A stretch of 45,492 bases of DNA from Prolixibacteraceae bacterium (GTDB lineage Bacteria > Bacteroidota > Bacteroidia > Bacteroidales > Prolixibacteraceae): contig JABGRN010000039.1 of assembly GCA_018648265.1 (NCBI GenBank), positions 1 through 45,492 of the forward strand, written 5' to 3'. This document shows positions 33,310 through 42,722 of this stretch, in pieces. A program made the position numbers and the translations under genes. Each line of letters opens with the position of its first letter. The stretch's first letter is position 1. The notes beneath the pieces are model-generated. The model was given only the letters and a program-made list of their open reading frames with translations. It was not told where the DNA came from and ran no database searches.

Positions 33310-34086
33310 GTGAAGTCGAAAATTAGCAATCCATATTTTCATATTTTATTTTGGATAATCGTACTTATTATTCTCACAGGCGTTTTTGGCCGTTCGTGGG
33401 GAAATAGTTTGCCGGCGTATTATTTTATTAGTTTGTTATTGCCGGTTGTAATGGGCACGTCTTATTTTTTTAATTATTATCTGGTTCCACAGTTTTTATT
33501 GAAAAAGAAATACTTCTGGTTTGTCCTGTACTTTTTTTATACGCTGGTGGTTTCGCTTTATCTTGAAATGCTGGTGCTGACTTTCTCTTTAATCTACCTT
33601 GCAAATTTTGATCTCGGACAAATGGGCCTCAATTCTTCCGACACATTGCTTTTGGCGGTGGTGTTGTACATGGTGGTATTTTTCAGTTCTTTTCTGTTAA
33701 TGGTACAACAACTTTTCGAAAGTCACCGCGAATTGGAGGAGTTAAAAATAGAAAAGAAGAAAATGGAAATTCCTTTCCTGGGGTTGATTTCCAACCGCAA
33801 ATCAGTTCGAATACCTTACTATGAAATTGTTTACATCGAAAGCCTGGCGGATTATATTAAAGTTCACTCGATCGGAAAAAGGGAAATCGGCAGCAAGGAA
33901 AAGATAAGTGCAATTGAAGAAAAACTACCCAGTGTTTTTATCCGTATTCATCGATCGTTTATTGTAAATTCGGAAAGAATAGCTCGATTTAATTCTAATG
34001 AAGTTGAGTTGGATGGGATAGTTTTGAATATTGGCAGGAGTTATAAAAAGCAGGTTTTGTTAAAATTACGGAATCAAAATAAATAA
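33310..34086 (+). CDS. Membrane-anchored LytTR transcriptional regulator
   Basis: The 258-residue protein starts with GTG at 33310 and has four membrane helices in its first 135 residues. A short coiled linker (ESHRELEELKIEKKKMEI) and a LytTR DNA-binding domain (about 155-255) follow. The domain shows IPYYEIVYIESLADYIKVHS, FIRIHRSFIVN and the final GRSYKKQVLLKL. It lacks a receiver domain, so the membrane part probably replaces a separate sensor kinase. No target is apparent. The neighbouring genes run in the other direction. Confidence 0.88.
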   Translation: MKSKISNPYFHILFWIIVLIILTGVFGRSWGNSLPAYYFISLLLPVVMGTSYFFNYYLVPQFLLKKKYFWFVLYFFYTLVVSLYLEMLVLTFSLIYLANFDLGQMGLNSSDTLLLAVVLYMVVFFSSFLLMVQQLFESHRELEELKIEKKKMEIPFLGLISNRKSVRIPYYEIVYIESLADYIKVHSIGKREIGSKEKISAIEEKLPSVFIRIHRSFIVNSERIARFNSNEVELDGIVLNIGRSYKKQVLLKLRNQNK

Positions 34087-34125
34087 ATTATTTGTAAACA
34101 GATTTTTGATTCTTCGTATTAAAAT

Positions 34126-34620
34126 CTATTTAAACATCTTGGGCACAAACTGAAAAGCTTTTTTCCCTGTTCGAGCCTCAATCTTTTTCCACGAATCGAC
34201 ATAAAAATCAATTCCAACTGTCGAACAGGTTGGCATGTCGCCGCCAAAATTTTCGAGAAGGTTATTTGCAAAATAATGGAATCCGGGGTTATGCCCAAAA
34301 ATGAAAGCAGTTTCCTTTTCTTCGGGCAAATCCTGAATCAAACCTAAAAATCCCGAAGTTGTTAAACCTTCATAAATATCATCAACTTCTAAAATATTTT
34401 TTTTGTTGAAGTTGAGGTTTTCGGCAAAAATACGAGCAGTTTTTAAGGCCCGTTTTGCCGGGCTCGAAATCATAATGTCAGGTTTTGTCCCTTGAGTACT
34501 TAATTCACTGCTAATTAGTTTAGCATCATTTTTTCCACGGTCGCGGAGGTCGCGGCTAAAATCGTCGTCGTAACCGTATGGAACCGATTTGGCGTGTCTT
34601 ACAATTACTACTCTTTTCAT
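34126..34620 (-). CDS. SixA-like phosphohistidine phosphatase
   Basis: The 164-residue protein (start at 34620, where MKRVVIVRHAKS begins; an upstream ATG would add unrelated residues) is a short histidine phosphatase. The RHG-type motif is RHAKS (residues 8-12). DIMISSPAKRALKTA and FIFGHNPGFHYF hold the other active-site Arg and His. SixA removes phosphate from histidine phosphotransfer domains. The specific target here is unknown. Confidence 0.88.
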   Translation of the reverse strand: MKRVVIVRHAKSVPYGYDDDFSRDLRDRGKNDAKLISSELSTQGTKPDIMISSPAKRALKTARIFAENLNFNKKNILEVDDIYEGLTTSGFLGLIQDLPEEKETAFIFGHNPGFHYFANNLLENFGGDMPTCSTVGIDFYVDSWKKIEARTGKKAFQFVPKMFK

Positions 34621-34707
34621 AATATTCAATTTTTGTTTAGTCCGTATTTCAATTACAAACAAATTTAGTTTAATTTACATTTACATGGCAAATTATTTTT
34701 TCTTTTA

Positions 34708-35214
34708 ATGAAACGAATTGGACTCTTATCGGATACACATGGATTTTTACATCACCGTATATTTTCATTTTTTGAAAATGTGGATGAAATCTGGCATGCC
34801 GGCGATATTGGAAATATTGAAACTGCCGATCAATTAGGGGCATTTAGACCTTTAAAAGCGGTTTATGGAAACATGGATGGGCAGGATGTTCGGGTTATTT
34901 ATCCGCAACATCTACGTTTTTTTTGTGAGGGAGTTGATGTCTGGATAACACATATTGGCGGTTATCCGGGCAGGTACGAAAGATATGTAAAACCTGATGT
35001 TTTTGTTAAGCCACCCAATTTGTTTATTAGCGGACATTCACATATCCTAAAGGTTATTTATGATAAAAAACTGGATTTTCTCCACATGAATCCTGGTGCT
35101 GCAGGTAACAAAGGTTTACATAAAGTTTGTACCGCTCTGCGTTTTGTAATCGATGGAAAAGATATTCGCGATTTAGAGATTTGGGAAATGAAAAGAAAAG
35201 AGTTGATAATATGA
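34708..35214 (+). CDS. YfcE/MJ0936-type metallophosphoesterase
   Basis: The 168-residue protein shows all calcineurin-like metal motifs: LLSDTHG (6-12), HAGDIG (30-35), YGNMDG (53-58), WITHIGGYPG and ISGHSH. The compact size fits the YfcE/MJ0936 phosphodiesterases of broad or unknown substrate. Its stop overlaps the next start by four bases (ATGA), so the two are coupled. Confidence 0.92.
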   Translation: MKRIGLLSDTHGFLHHRIFSFFENVDEIWHAGDIGNIETADQLGAFRPLKAVYGNMDGQDVRVIYPQHLRFFCEGVDVWITHIGGYPGRYERYVKPDVFVKPPNLFISGHSHILKVIYDKKLDFLHMNPGAAGNKGLHKVCTALRFVIDGKDIRDLEIWEMKRKELII

Positions 35215-35681
35215 AAATCCGAATTCACCATTTTTTTGATATAATTCGCGACTTTGGCAGCAACAAAAATATTACTCCTCACCCATATTTACATTCGTAC
35301 CACAAAGTTGCTCAGGAAATCAGGGAGAATGCAAATACTGAATTGACAATTGTAGTTGAATCTGATGAGGTTTGTAAGAATTGTATTCATCTGAAAAACT
35401 CAAATTGTGATGACACGATTTCGCACCGAAATGATTTTTCGGGGAAGGAAAAGTTTAATAATTACCTCGACAAACGAATTGTTGAAATTTGCGGGATTAA
35501 AACTTCAATTAAATATTCTCCTAAAACTTTATGCGATTTTGCAAATAAATACATTAAAAACATAGAGTATATTTATAAGGGGAATGACAAAAAGCACACA
35601 CAATTCCGAAAGGACAATGTTTTAAAGGGGTTAAAATACTATTCGCAAAAACATGATTTTAAAATTAGTGTCAGAAATTAA
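35211..35681 (+). CDS. DUF1284-like small cysteine protein
   Basis: The 156-residue protein begins MKIRIHHFFDIIRDF, resembling the IRxHHF opening of DUF1284 proteins. It has a small cysteine group (CKNCIHLKNSNC, about residues 61-72, plus CGI and LCDF further on) that could bind a metal or Fe-S cluster. The start at 35211 overlaps the phosphoesterase stop, and a longer frame upstream overlaps that gene. Function unknown. The family call is tentative. Confidence 0.65.
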   Translation: MKIRIHHFFDIIRDFGSNKNITPHPYLHSYHKVAQEIRENANTELTIVVESDEVCKNCIHLKNSNCDDTISHRNDFSGKEKFNNYLDKRIVEICGIKTSIKYSPKTLCDFANKYIKNIEYIYKGNDKKHTQFRKDNVLKGLKYYSQKHDFKISVRN

Positions 35682-36343
35682 AAGTTGAACATTTCATTCC
35701 AAAGCCTGCCAAATTCATCTTTATACTGATTAACGATATCGAAGTTTGAAGTAGCCAGTAAATTTTCCTGATTGTGTTTTGTGGCTGTGTAAGTCCAGTT
35801 AAAACTTCCGGTAAAAGCAATCCGGTTGTCGATTATTCCGAATTTATTATGCATGTGGTAATGCGAGTGGTCAATTTTTATTTGAATTCCGGCTCGTTCA
35901 AGTTTAAATATTTCTGAACCTTTTGCCGTTGTTTTTTCATCGTCGGTAATAATACGGACTTTTATATGACGTCGGTGGCAGTCGATAATTTGTTTTGCCA
36001 ATTCGTTATCGGTTATTGTAAAAACGCATAAATCAATTGTTGAATGAGCTTCGCGAAGAATGGATGCTATTGATTCTTTTATCTCTTTGCCCGGACTGAA
36101 AAATACATTGTTAAACCGAAAACTGTATTTGTCGATTATTTGAAAGCAGTTTTGTAACCACTTTACAATTTGTTCCCCATTTTTGGTTTCTTCCTGAAAC
36201 GTGGCTCTTTCAAATAACTTATTACGAAGTTCTGCCCGGTCGGAGCGGTTTAGTTTATTTATTTTTTGAATGATTTTTAGATCGATCGTCGAACCGTTTA
36301 GATTTTCAAAGTTCGAGGTCATGTATTTAATAATCGAGTCCAT
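35678..36343 (-). CDS. PLD-like nuclease domain protein
   Basis: The 221-residue protein has a helical N-terminal part (residues 1-75) and a single phospholipase-D domain. The HKD motif is H165-N-K167 with Asp172 and Gly179-Ser180 (FTGSFNWT). Single-motif members such as Nuc and BfiI act as homodimers and cut DNA without metal. No signal peptide is seen, so it is cytosolic, unlike secreted Nuc. Its ATG overlaps the prmA stop by one base (TAATG), so the start at 36343 is well supported over an upstream one. Confidence 0.88.
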   Translation of the reverse strand: MDSIIKYMTSNFENLNGSTIDLKIIQKINKLNRSDRAELRNKLFERATFQEETKNGEQIVKWLQNCFQIIDKYSFRFNNVFFSPGKEIKESIASILREAHSTIDLCVFTITDNELAKQIIDCHRRHIKVRIITDDEKTTAKGSEIFKLERAGIQIKIDHSHYHMHNKFGIIDNRIAFTGSFNWTYTATKHNQENLLATSNFDIVNQYKDEFGRLWNEMFNF

Positions 36344-37185
36344 TATTTTACTTTGCTGAATGTGGTTGCCACCCAATTATTCTTTGTTTTGATTCCTTTG
36401 TCTTTTAATCCCAGATTATTAGCTGTTAATTTAATATCCGGAATATCTTCGGAATAGAACCCACTCATTATTAAAATTCCATTTGGCTGCAAAACATTGA
36501 AATAGGTTTGCATGTCATTCAGCAAAACATTTTTATGAATGTTTGCGAAAATCACATCGTATTTTTCGTTGCCGAGTAAAGATGCGTCTCCCATTTTAAC
36601 TTCAATGTTATCGATTTTATTTAAAGCTGAATTCTCCAGGGTTCCCTTAAATGACCATTCGTCAATATCAATTGCAGTAATTTTTTTTGCACCTTTCATT
36701 GAAGCCAGAAATCCCAAAATACCGGTTCCACATCCCATATCCAGGACATTTTTGTTTTCAAGGTTTTCTTCCAAAATTGTTTCAACCATCATCGACGTGG
36801 TTTCATGATTGCCAGTGCCAAAAGCCATGTTCGGTTCGATAATTATTTCGTATTTAGCTTTTGGGAAATCGGTGTGAAAAGGTGCGCGGATTACACATTC
36901 ACCAGAAATTACAAGAGGTTTAAAATAATTTTTCTCCCACACTTCATTCCAGTTTTGGCTTTTTATAATCTCTTTTTCTATCGAGAATTTAAAATTTTGT
37001 TCAAAGGTATTAAGTATGAGGTTTAAACTTTCTTCGTTAAATTGATGAACCGGGACAAAAGCTTCAAAACCGGTTTCGGTTTCCACAAAACTTTCGAAGC
37101 CTATTTCACCCAATTGTGAGATCAAAACATCGCTGAGCCACTTTTCAAATGGGATGAAATTTATTGTTATTTTGTAATAATCCAT
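36343..37185 (-). CDS. prmA: Ribosomal protein L11 methyltransferase
   Basis: The 280-residue SAM-dependent enzyme trimethylates ribosomal protein L11. The N-terminal substrate domain (ITINFIPFEKWLSDVLI) is followed by IIEPNMAFGTGNHETTSMM, the PrmA signature, and by VLDMGCGTGILGFLA (SAM motif I). VIFANIHKNVLLND is the catalytic-loop equivalent. It follows the tpiA terminator, so it must have its own promoter, which was not clearly located. Confidence 0.95.
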   Translation of the reverse strand: MDYYKITINFIPFEKWLSDVLISQLGEIGFESFVETETGFEAFVPVHQFNEESLNLILNTFEQNFKFSIEKEIIKSQNWNEVWEKNYFKPLVISGECVIRAPFHTDFPKAKYEIIIEPNMAFGTGNHETTSMMVETILEENLENKNVLDMGCGTGILGFLASMKGAKKITAIDIDEWSFKGTLENSALNKIDNIEVKMGDASLLGNEKYDVIFANIHKNVLLNDMQTYFNVLQPNGILIMSGFYSEDIPDIKLTANNLGLKDKGIKTKNNWVATTFSKVK

Positions 37186-37210
37186 TCTGAAATATTTATG
37201 GCTAAATTAC

Positions 37211-37248
37211 AAAAAAAACCATCCGCCCGTCGATTGACGAACAGATGG
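37211..37248 (-). terminator. Intrinsic terminator of tpiA
   Basis: In minus-strand RNA, 37248-37236 pairs with 37231-37219 in a 13-pair stem with three G-U wobbles around the loop AAUC, followed by eight U (37218-37211). On the plus strand the wobble positions are mismatches, which fixes the direction. It separates tpiA from prmA. Confidence 0.85.
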
Positions 37249-37510
37249 CTATAATAATATTTATCAATGTACTTATCACTAATTACTTAGTGTCTGTCTA
37301 TAAAGTTGGCAATTTCTGAAATGAAGCACCAAATAACAAAATTAAAATCACAAATAAATTCCAAATATCAATGTTCAAATGTTTAAAATAGTTTTGAATA
37401 TTAAGACTTCGGTCATTGTGATTTATTTGAATTTTGGTGCTTGTCAATTGAGATTTTTATTAATTATTTTGAATGCAGACTTTAAAGACAAAACCTACTT
37501 AGTACTATTT
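37249..37510. repeat. Intergenic region with a large imperfect palindrome
   Basis: No gene is seen. An inverted repeat runs from AAGCACCAAA (37324-37333) to TTTGGTGCTT (37433-37442). Inner matches are AATCACAA/TTGTGATT (37346-37353 and about 37415-37422) and TTCAAA/TTTGAA (37374-37379 and about 37393-37398). It looks like a dispersed palindromic element of the gap between tpiA and its terminator, about 119 bases long. Confidence 0.55.
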
Positions 37511-38269
37511 TTAAAATCCATTAATAATCCCAATAAAATCTTCTGCTTTCATTGAAGCGCCGCCAATTAATCCACCATCAACATCTTTATTGGCAAAAAG
37601 TTCTTTTGCATTACTTGGTTTGCAGCTACCACCATAAAGAATTGAAGTTCCTTCGGCAATCTCATTTCCAAATTTTTCAGCAATTGTGCCTCGAATAAAA
37701 GCATGAATTTCTTGTGCCTGCTCAGAACTTGCAGTTACCCCTGTTCCAATGGCCCAAATAGGTTCGTAGGCAATTGCAATTTTTTTGAAATCATCGGAAG
37801 AAAGCTTGAAAATAGTTTCATCCAATTGTTTTTTAACAAATGCATTTTGTGTTCCGGCTTCCCTAATATCGAGGGCTTCGCCACAACAATAAATGGGAGT
37901 TAATTTGTTTTCGAGCGCCAAAGCCAACTTTTTGTTCAAAGTCTCACTGGTTTCGCCGTAATATTCACGACGTTCTGAATGGCCAAGAATTACATAATTG
38001 GCCCCAGTCGATTTAACCATTTCTGCTGAAACTTCCCCTGTGTAAGCACCTTTGGCTTCGGCGGCACAATTTTGTGCAGCAACACCGATTCTTTCAGTAT
38101 TAACAGTTTCAACCACTTTTGTGATGTGTGTAAACGGTGTTCCTAAAACCACAACTACATCGTCTGCTCCTTTGCTTGCAACAACTGTGTCAACTGCTTT
38201 TGCCAATTCAATTCCTTCCTGTAAATTGGTGTTACATTTCCAGTTTCCGGCAACTATTTTTTGTCTCAT
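37511..38269 (-). CDS. tpiA: Triosephosphate isomerase
   Basis: The 252-residue glycolytic enzyme interconverts dihydroxyacetone phosphate and glyceraldehyde 3-phosphate. Lys11 (GNWKCN), His97 (ILGHSERR) and the Glu of [11 protein letters not shown] form the active site. [11 protein letters not shown] binds phosphate. It follows the DoxX and DUF1599 genes on the same strand after 106 bases, a common order in Bacteroidota. Confidence 0.97.
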   Translation of the reverse strand: MRQKIVAGNWKCNTNLQEGIELAKAVDTVVASKGADDVVVVLGTPFTHITKVVETVNTERIGVAAQNCAAEAKGAYTGEVSAEMVKSTGANYVILGHSERREYYGETSETLNKKLALALENKLTPIYCCGEALDIREAGTQNAFVKKQLDETIFKLSSDDFKKIAIAYEPIWAIGTGVTASSEQAQEIHAFIRGTIAEKFGNEIAEGTSILYGGSCKPSNAKELFANKDVDGGLIGGASMKAEDFIGIINGF

Positions 38270-38375
38270 TTTTTTGATATTTAGTTTTTAAGGATAAAAA
38301 TATTCACATACAAAATTAAGAGGTTAACCGGTAATTGGGGAATAAGGATGTAAATTGTTTTTGACAATTAACTAT

Positions 38376-39506
38376 TTATTCATTCATAAATTCTTTTTGA
38401 AATTCTTCAGGTGTTGGAATGTCGCTAAAATGCCATTTTCCGAGAATAGTCCCATTTTTCAAAACAACTAATCCGGGGTTGGAACGGATTATGGTTTTTA
38501 GCGTAATCTCGTCGCAATTAAAAAATTCGTAAGGAGCACCCGTTTCTTCAGCAAATGCCAGCGATTCATCGGGTAACGAAGAAGTGAGGCAAATAAAAGA
38601 CAAGCCGTTTTCCAGTGCCCAGCTTGCAATAAAATTAATGTCTTCCTGATATTTTTTGTTGGTTTTGTTTAGATCGTATGCAACCAACATAAACACATAA
38701 TTTTCGTCGTAAATAAAAAAGTCAAGGATATTTTCGCCGTCAGGGGTTTCAATGCTTAAATCGTGAATGGGCGGCTGGTAACCTTCTTGAACAAGAATAG
38801 ATTCTACATTATCGTATTCCCAGTTGATAGTGTCTTGCCAGGGATAGTTTTGTTCTGTAAATTTTTTAATTTTTTCTGTTTTTTTATTCTTGTAATAAAA
38901 CACGTTTTTGTAAACTTCCTTCGGTGCATCTTTGGGAACTGACATCGATTTGGGAATATTTGCCCCAACTTTGTAGGGTCTGAAATCGAAAATTGGCAGG
39001 TGGTTATACGAATAAATCGCTATTAAAAAGTAAACAGCTACCGAAAGCAGGCTAATTATATGAGGGATTTTCTTCCCTGCGAAATTTTTAATATCCTTTC
39101 GATATTTAAAAATAATAAGGGTCAGAATTAGTAAAACAATGTTTTTGTAAAATGTTTCCCAGTTTGAAATAACCAATGCATCGCCAAAGCAACCGCAATC
39201 GGTAACCGGATTTTTTAAGGCAACCCAGAAAGTAAGTCCGGTAAAAAACACCATAAAAATAAGTGCCAGCCACGAAAAAAATCGTAGCAGCACGTTAAAT
39301 AATAATCCTACACCGATTGCAAATTCGGCAAAAGCCAGCAAAACCCCAAGCGGGAAGGCTGCCCAAAGTAACCATTCCATGCCCATCGCATTGAAATAAT
39401 CGGTGAATTTATAAGCCGAGCCCCATGGGTCGATCCCCTTAACAAATCCTGAAAAGGTAAAAGTTATTCCTACTAAAATGCGGGCTAAATGATTTATTAT
39501 CCTCAT
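38376..39506 (-). CDS. DoxX/MauE-type membrane protein with thioredoxin-like tail
   Basis: The 376-residue protein has four helices at the N-terminus (residues about 5-130, DoxX/MauE fold) with the conserved DCGCFGD loop (about 102-108), and another helix near 150-170. The C-terminal 190 residues look like a thioredoxin-like fold (LSFICLTSSLPDESLAFAEETG and NPGLVVLKNGTILGKWH) without a CxxC motif. This is the arrangement of the BT_3928-type family, probably linked to redox or quinone chemistry in the membrane. It starts 8 bases after DUF1599. Confidence 0.88.
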   Translation of the reverse strand: MRIINHLARILVGITFTFSGFVKGIDPWGSAYKFTDYFNAMGMEWLLWAAFPLGVLLAFAEFAIGVGLLFNVLLRFFSWLALIFMVFFTGLTFWVALKNPVTDCGCFGDALVISNWETFYKNIVLLILTLIIFKYRKDIKNFAGKKIPHIISLLSVAVYFLIAIYSYNHLPIFDFRPYKVGANIPKSMSVPKDAPKEVYKNVFYYKNKKTEKIKKFTEQNYPWQDTINWEYDNVESILVQEGYQPPIHDLSIETPDGENILDFFIYDENYVFMLVAYDLNKTNKKYQEDINFIASWALENGLSFICLTSSLPDESLAFAEETGAPYEFFNCDEITLKTIIRSNPGLVVLKNGTILGKWHFSDIPTPEEFQKEFMNE

Positions 39507-39514
39507 GTTTTGGT

Positions 39515-40060
39515 TTAATTAGTGTTTTCAAATTCAATTTTTATGAGTGCAAAAACAGCATAGTTTATTATGTCGTAATAGTTTGCATCAATACCTTCCG
39601 AAATTAATGTTTCCCCTTTACTATCTTCAATTTGTTTAGTACGTTTTAGTTTCATTAAAATTAAATCGGTGTACGAACTAATCCGCATATTTCGCCAGGC
39701 TTCGCCATAATCGTGGTTTTTAGCCTGCATAAGTGATTTTGCATTTGCGAAATAGCTATCGTAAAATGCCAGTGTTTTTTCATTAGGCAACTCACTGTTT
39801 GTAGTTCCCAGTTCTAATTGAATTAGTCCCATAATTGCATAATTTGCAATTCCGATAAATTCAGAGCCAATTCCTTCATCAACTTTGCTTACCCCTTTTT
39901 CTTCGATACTTCTGATTCGATGGGCTTTTATATAAATTTGGTCGGTTACCGAAATGGGCCGTAAAATGCGCCAGGCAGTACCGTAATCCTTCATTTTCTT
40001 CAAAAAAATATTCCGACATATCGAAATTATCTGATCGTATTGCTGGTTGGTTTTTTCCAT
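39515..40060 (-). CDS. DUF1599 double-repeat protein
   Basis: The 181-residue protein holds two copies of the DUF1599 motif: FLKKMKDYGTAWRILRPISVTDQIYIK (about 19-45) and LMQAKNHDYGEAWRNMRISSYTDLILMK (about 111-138). Each is followed by the helix ending IxNYA. This cytosolic helical fold resembles MazG-like nucleotide binders, but no activity is proven. The pairing with DoxX and tpiA is conserved in Bacteroidota. Confidence 0.9.
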   Translation of the reverse strand: MEKTNQQYDQIISICRNIFLKKMKDYGTAWRILRPISVTDQIYIKAHRIRSIEEKGVSKVDEGIGSEFIGIANYAIMGLIQLELGTTNSELPNEKTLAFYDSYFANAKSLMQAKNHDYGEAWRNMRISSYTDLILMKLKRTKQIEDSKGETLISEGIDANYYDIINYAVFALIKIEFENTN

Positions 40061-40165
40061 GCTATTTTAATAAGGAAGTGTAAAAATATTAAAAAATGAG
40101 AAATATGAGGGGTTTTGTTTTACATTTGTAGTTAACAATTTGTTAAACAAAAAAACATTGAACTG

Positions 40166-41044
40166 ATGTTGTTTACCCAGTCAGCGGGCAATTTTCAAAA
40201 ACGTAAGAATTCGATAAACTTAGGCGGCGAACTTATCGATTTCTCTGTGCCAATTGTTATGGGTATTATTAATGTTACGCCAGATTCATTTTACGACGGC
40301 GGAAAAATGGAAGATGAAAAAGTCCTGCTTTCAACCGTTGAAAAGATGATAAAAGAAGGCGCAGCGATTATCGATATTGGAGCAATATCAACCCGGCCCG
40401 GCGCACAAACGATTTCGACAAAAATTGAATTGGGGAGGCTGCTACCTGCAATTCAGGTAATTAGAAAAAATTTCCCCAAAACCCCTATTTCTGTTGACAC
40501 CTTTCGATCGTGGGTTGCAGTTCGGGTTATCGACGAAATTGGCCCAATAATAGTAAACGATATTTCAGGGGGGACACTGGATTCGAAAATGTTTGAAACT
40601 ATTGGTAAAATGGGAGTTCCATACATTTTATCTCATATTCAGGGGACACCAGGCACAATGCAGGATAATCCGCAATATGATGATATAATTAAAGATATTA
40701 CGAATTATTTTAGTGAGGTAGTTAAACGATTGACAAAATTAGGTGTGGCCGATGTAATTATTGATCCCGGATTTGGGTTTGGCAAAAACCTTGAACACAA
40801 TTATGAATTACTAAACCGGCTCGATTCGTTTAAAGTTTTCCAACTTCCGGTAATGGTAGGTTTAAGCCGTAAATCGATGATTTGGAAAACATTGGATATT
40901 AAACCAGATGCAGCATTAAACGGAACAACTGTGGCGAATACCCTGGCTTTGATGGGGGGGGCTGATATTTTACGCGTCCACGATGTTAAAGAAGCTACTG
41001 AGGCAATAAAAATTATTAGTGAAATTAAATCAACAATAAAATAA
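40166..41044 (+). CDS. folP: Dihydropteroate synthase
   Basis: The 292-residue enzyme joins p-aminobenzoate with the pterin diphosphate in folate synthesis and is the sulfonamide target. VMGIINVTPDSFYDGG (about 31-46), IIDIGAISTRPGA, PISVDTF, VNDISGG, DPGFGFGK and VGLSRKSM form the pterin and phosphate sites. A possible -7 box TACATTTG is at 40121-40128, without a good -33 box. The stop codon shares a base with the cdaA start. Confidence 0.96.
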   Translation: MLFTQSAGNFQKRKNSINLGGELIDFSVPIVMGIINVTPDSFYDGGKMEDEKVLLSTVEKMIKEGAAIIDIGAISTRPGAQTISTKIELGRLLPAIQVIRKNFPKTPISVDTFRSWVAVRVIDEIGPIIVNDISGGTLDSKMFETIGKMGVPYILSHIQGTPGTMQDNPQYDDIIKDITNYFSEVVKRLTKLGVADVIIDPGFGFGKNLEHNYELLNRLDSFKVFQLPVMVGLSRKSMIWKTLDIKPDAALNGTTVANTLALMGGADILRVHDVKEATEAIKIISEIKSTIK

Positions 41045-41832
41045 TGCCGGCATTTATTACCATACGTTTTCTCGACATCCTCGATATTTTCCTGGTTGCT
41101 CTTTTGCTCTACCAGTTGTACCGATTAATTAAAGGGACAGTTGCTTTTAATATTGTAATCGGATTGTTCTCGCTATATCTGGTTTGGATAGTTGTGCGGG
41201 CGCTTAATATGGAATTGTTGGGTTCGATAATGGGACAGTTTATTGGGGTTGGAATCATTGCGTTAATTGTTGTTTTTCATCCTGAAATTAGAAAATTCCT
41301 TGTTTTTATTGGTACAAATTATAATCTAAATCGTGTATTTTCGATCGATAAATTATTTGGTATTGGGAAAATAAAAACTATTAATCACGAACAAATTGAA
41401 AGCCTGGTTGATGCCTGTGTTTCAATGTCGAAATCTAAAACCGGGGCTTTGATTGTAATAGTAAGGAATTTGGAGCTGGCTGAACAAATTAATACGGGCG
41501 AAAAATTAAATGCCAGAATTTCTTCTGCCTTGCTTCGGAGCTTGTTTTTTAAAAATTCGCCTCTTCACGACGGGGCAGTAATTATAAAAGGTAATAGAAT
41601 TGCAGCAGCAGGTTGCATCCTTCCTTTAACACAAAAAGAAGTGGACAAAAATTTAGGTTTGCGACATCGTGCAGCAATTGGAATTACCGAAAATACCGAT
41701 GCCATAACAATTATTATTTCAGAAGAAAGAGGGTCTATTTCATTTGCCAAAAACGGTGAAATAAAACGCAGGATTTCGAAAGAAGGGCTTACCACCTTTC
41801 TGGAAGAAAATATAATTTCTACTGCTAATTAA
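41044..41832 (+). CDS. cdaA: Diadenylate cyclase CdaA
   Basis: The 262-residue membrane enzyme makes cyclic di-AMP from two ATP. Three N-terminal helices (about 10-30, 34-52 and 60-80) precede a DisA_N domain with the catalytic DGAVIIKGNRIAAAGCILPLT (about 176-196) and GLRHRAAIGITE (about 205-216). Coupling to folP is conserved in this phylum. Cyclic di-AMP generally controls potassium and cell-wall balance. Confidence 0.96.
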   Translation: MPAFITIRFLDILDIFLVALLLYQLYRLIKGTVAFNIVIGLFSLYLVWIVVRALNMELLGSIMGQFIGVGIIALIVVFHPEIRKFLVFIGTNYNLNRVFSIDKLFGIGKIKTINHEQIESLVDACVSMSKSKTGALIVIVRNLELAEQINTGEKLNARISSALLRSLFFKNSPLHDGAVIIKGNRIAAAGCILPLTQKEVDKNLGLRHRAAIGITENTDAITIIISEERGSISFAKNGEIKRRISKEGLTTFLEENIISTAN

Positions 41833-41851
41833 GATTATTTTAACTGAAAGA

Positions 41852-42700
41852 TTAATCCTGTAAATGTTGAACAGGCGGCTGCGAAATTTTTGTTCGCTCA
41901 TCTAAATTGAAATACTGAAAGGCCAGAAAAGTGTAGGGAATAACATAAAAAATTGTTGAAACAATGGTAGCAGTCCCTATTAAAACCCAGTACCAGTCAG
42001 GGTATTCAGTTGTTGCGGTTTCTTGCAAACTGAAAATGTTGGACCCAATTCCGGCAAGCATTGAAGGGATTGAAATTACAAAACTTACCGCCCCAACAAT
42101 AAGCAATCCCAAAAGATTAATTAATAATGTATTCCACCACTGGGAATTTACAAGGTTCCACGAACGCGTCAAGGCATCTCCCAATCTTTTCTTTTCAAAA
42201 ATTAAAATTATAACGACAATCGAAAGTGTGTTTGCAATGTAGAGGCCCGGTAAAATACACATAATTACCCCCAACATTACCGCAATAAATAAAACCAGGT
42301 TTGCTCCAAGCGCGAGTAATCCGTTGGAAAATAATAATGGTGTAATCTCGCTCAATTCAAAATTACCTTTTCCTTTTTTTACATAAATTTCAATATATGA
42401 ATAATAGGTGCCGGCTAAAAGCGATTGAACAAAAAGGCCAAAAAGCGAAGAGAGAAAAACATTCATATAAATAGGGCCAATGTTTGCCAACATTGTTTCC
42501 TGGTCTGTAAAGTCGATGTTTACCATTACTCTCATTTGAACGTAAACCTGTAAAATGCCATAAATCAGGACAAATGGAAATACATAAGTAAAAACCAACT
42601 TTGAAACTGGATTATATTCCTGTTTTAAAAATTCAAAAGAATCGGTAATTATGTCGCCCAATTCTCTTTTTTTTCTGAATTGAATTTCTTTTTCGGCCAT
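41852..42700 (-). CDS. Multi-pass membrane protein of unknown function
   Basis: The 282-residue protein has a cytosolic N-terminus (IQFRKKRELGDIITDSFEFLKQEY) followed by about six helices, similar in outline to the membrane domain of glycerophosphodiester phosphodiesterases and related YesL/DUF families. KKRLGDALTRSWNLV (about 171-185) is the most family-like stretch. It is 22 bases after the glycosyltransferase gene and probably in its operon with DUF4199, which suggests a role in envelope lipid or glycan handling. Confidence 0.7.
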   Translation of the reverse strand: MAEKEIQFRKKRELGDIITDSFEFLKQEYNPVSKLVFTYVFPFVLIYGILQVYVQMRVMVNIDFTDQETMLANIGPIYMNVFLSSLFGLFVQSLLAGTYYSYIEIYVKKGKGNFELSEITPLLFSNGLLALGANLVLFIAVMLGVIMCILPGLYIANTLSIVVIILIFEKKRLGDALTRSWNLVNSQWWNTLLINLLGLLIVGAVSFVISIPSMLAGIGSNIFSLQETATTEYPDWYWVLIGTATIVSTIFYVIPYTFLAFQYFNLDERTKISQPPVQHLQD

Positions 42701-42722
42701 GCATTATAAAAATATGGTGATT

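Noticed and set aside
38270-38375. tpiA promoter
   Set aside because: A -7-like box on the minus strand (TAATTTTG, 38318-38311) lacks any -33 match at the right distance.
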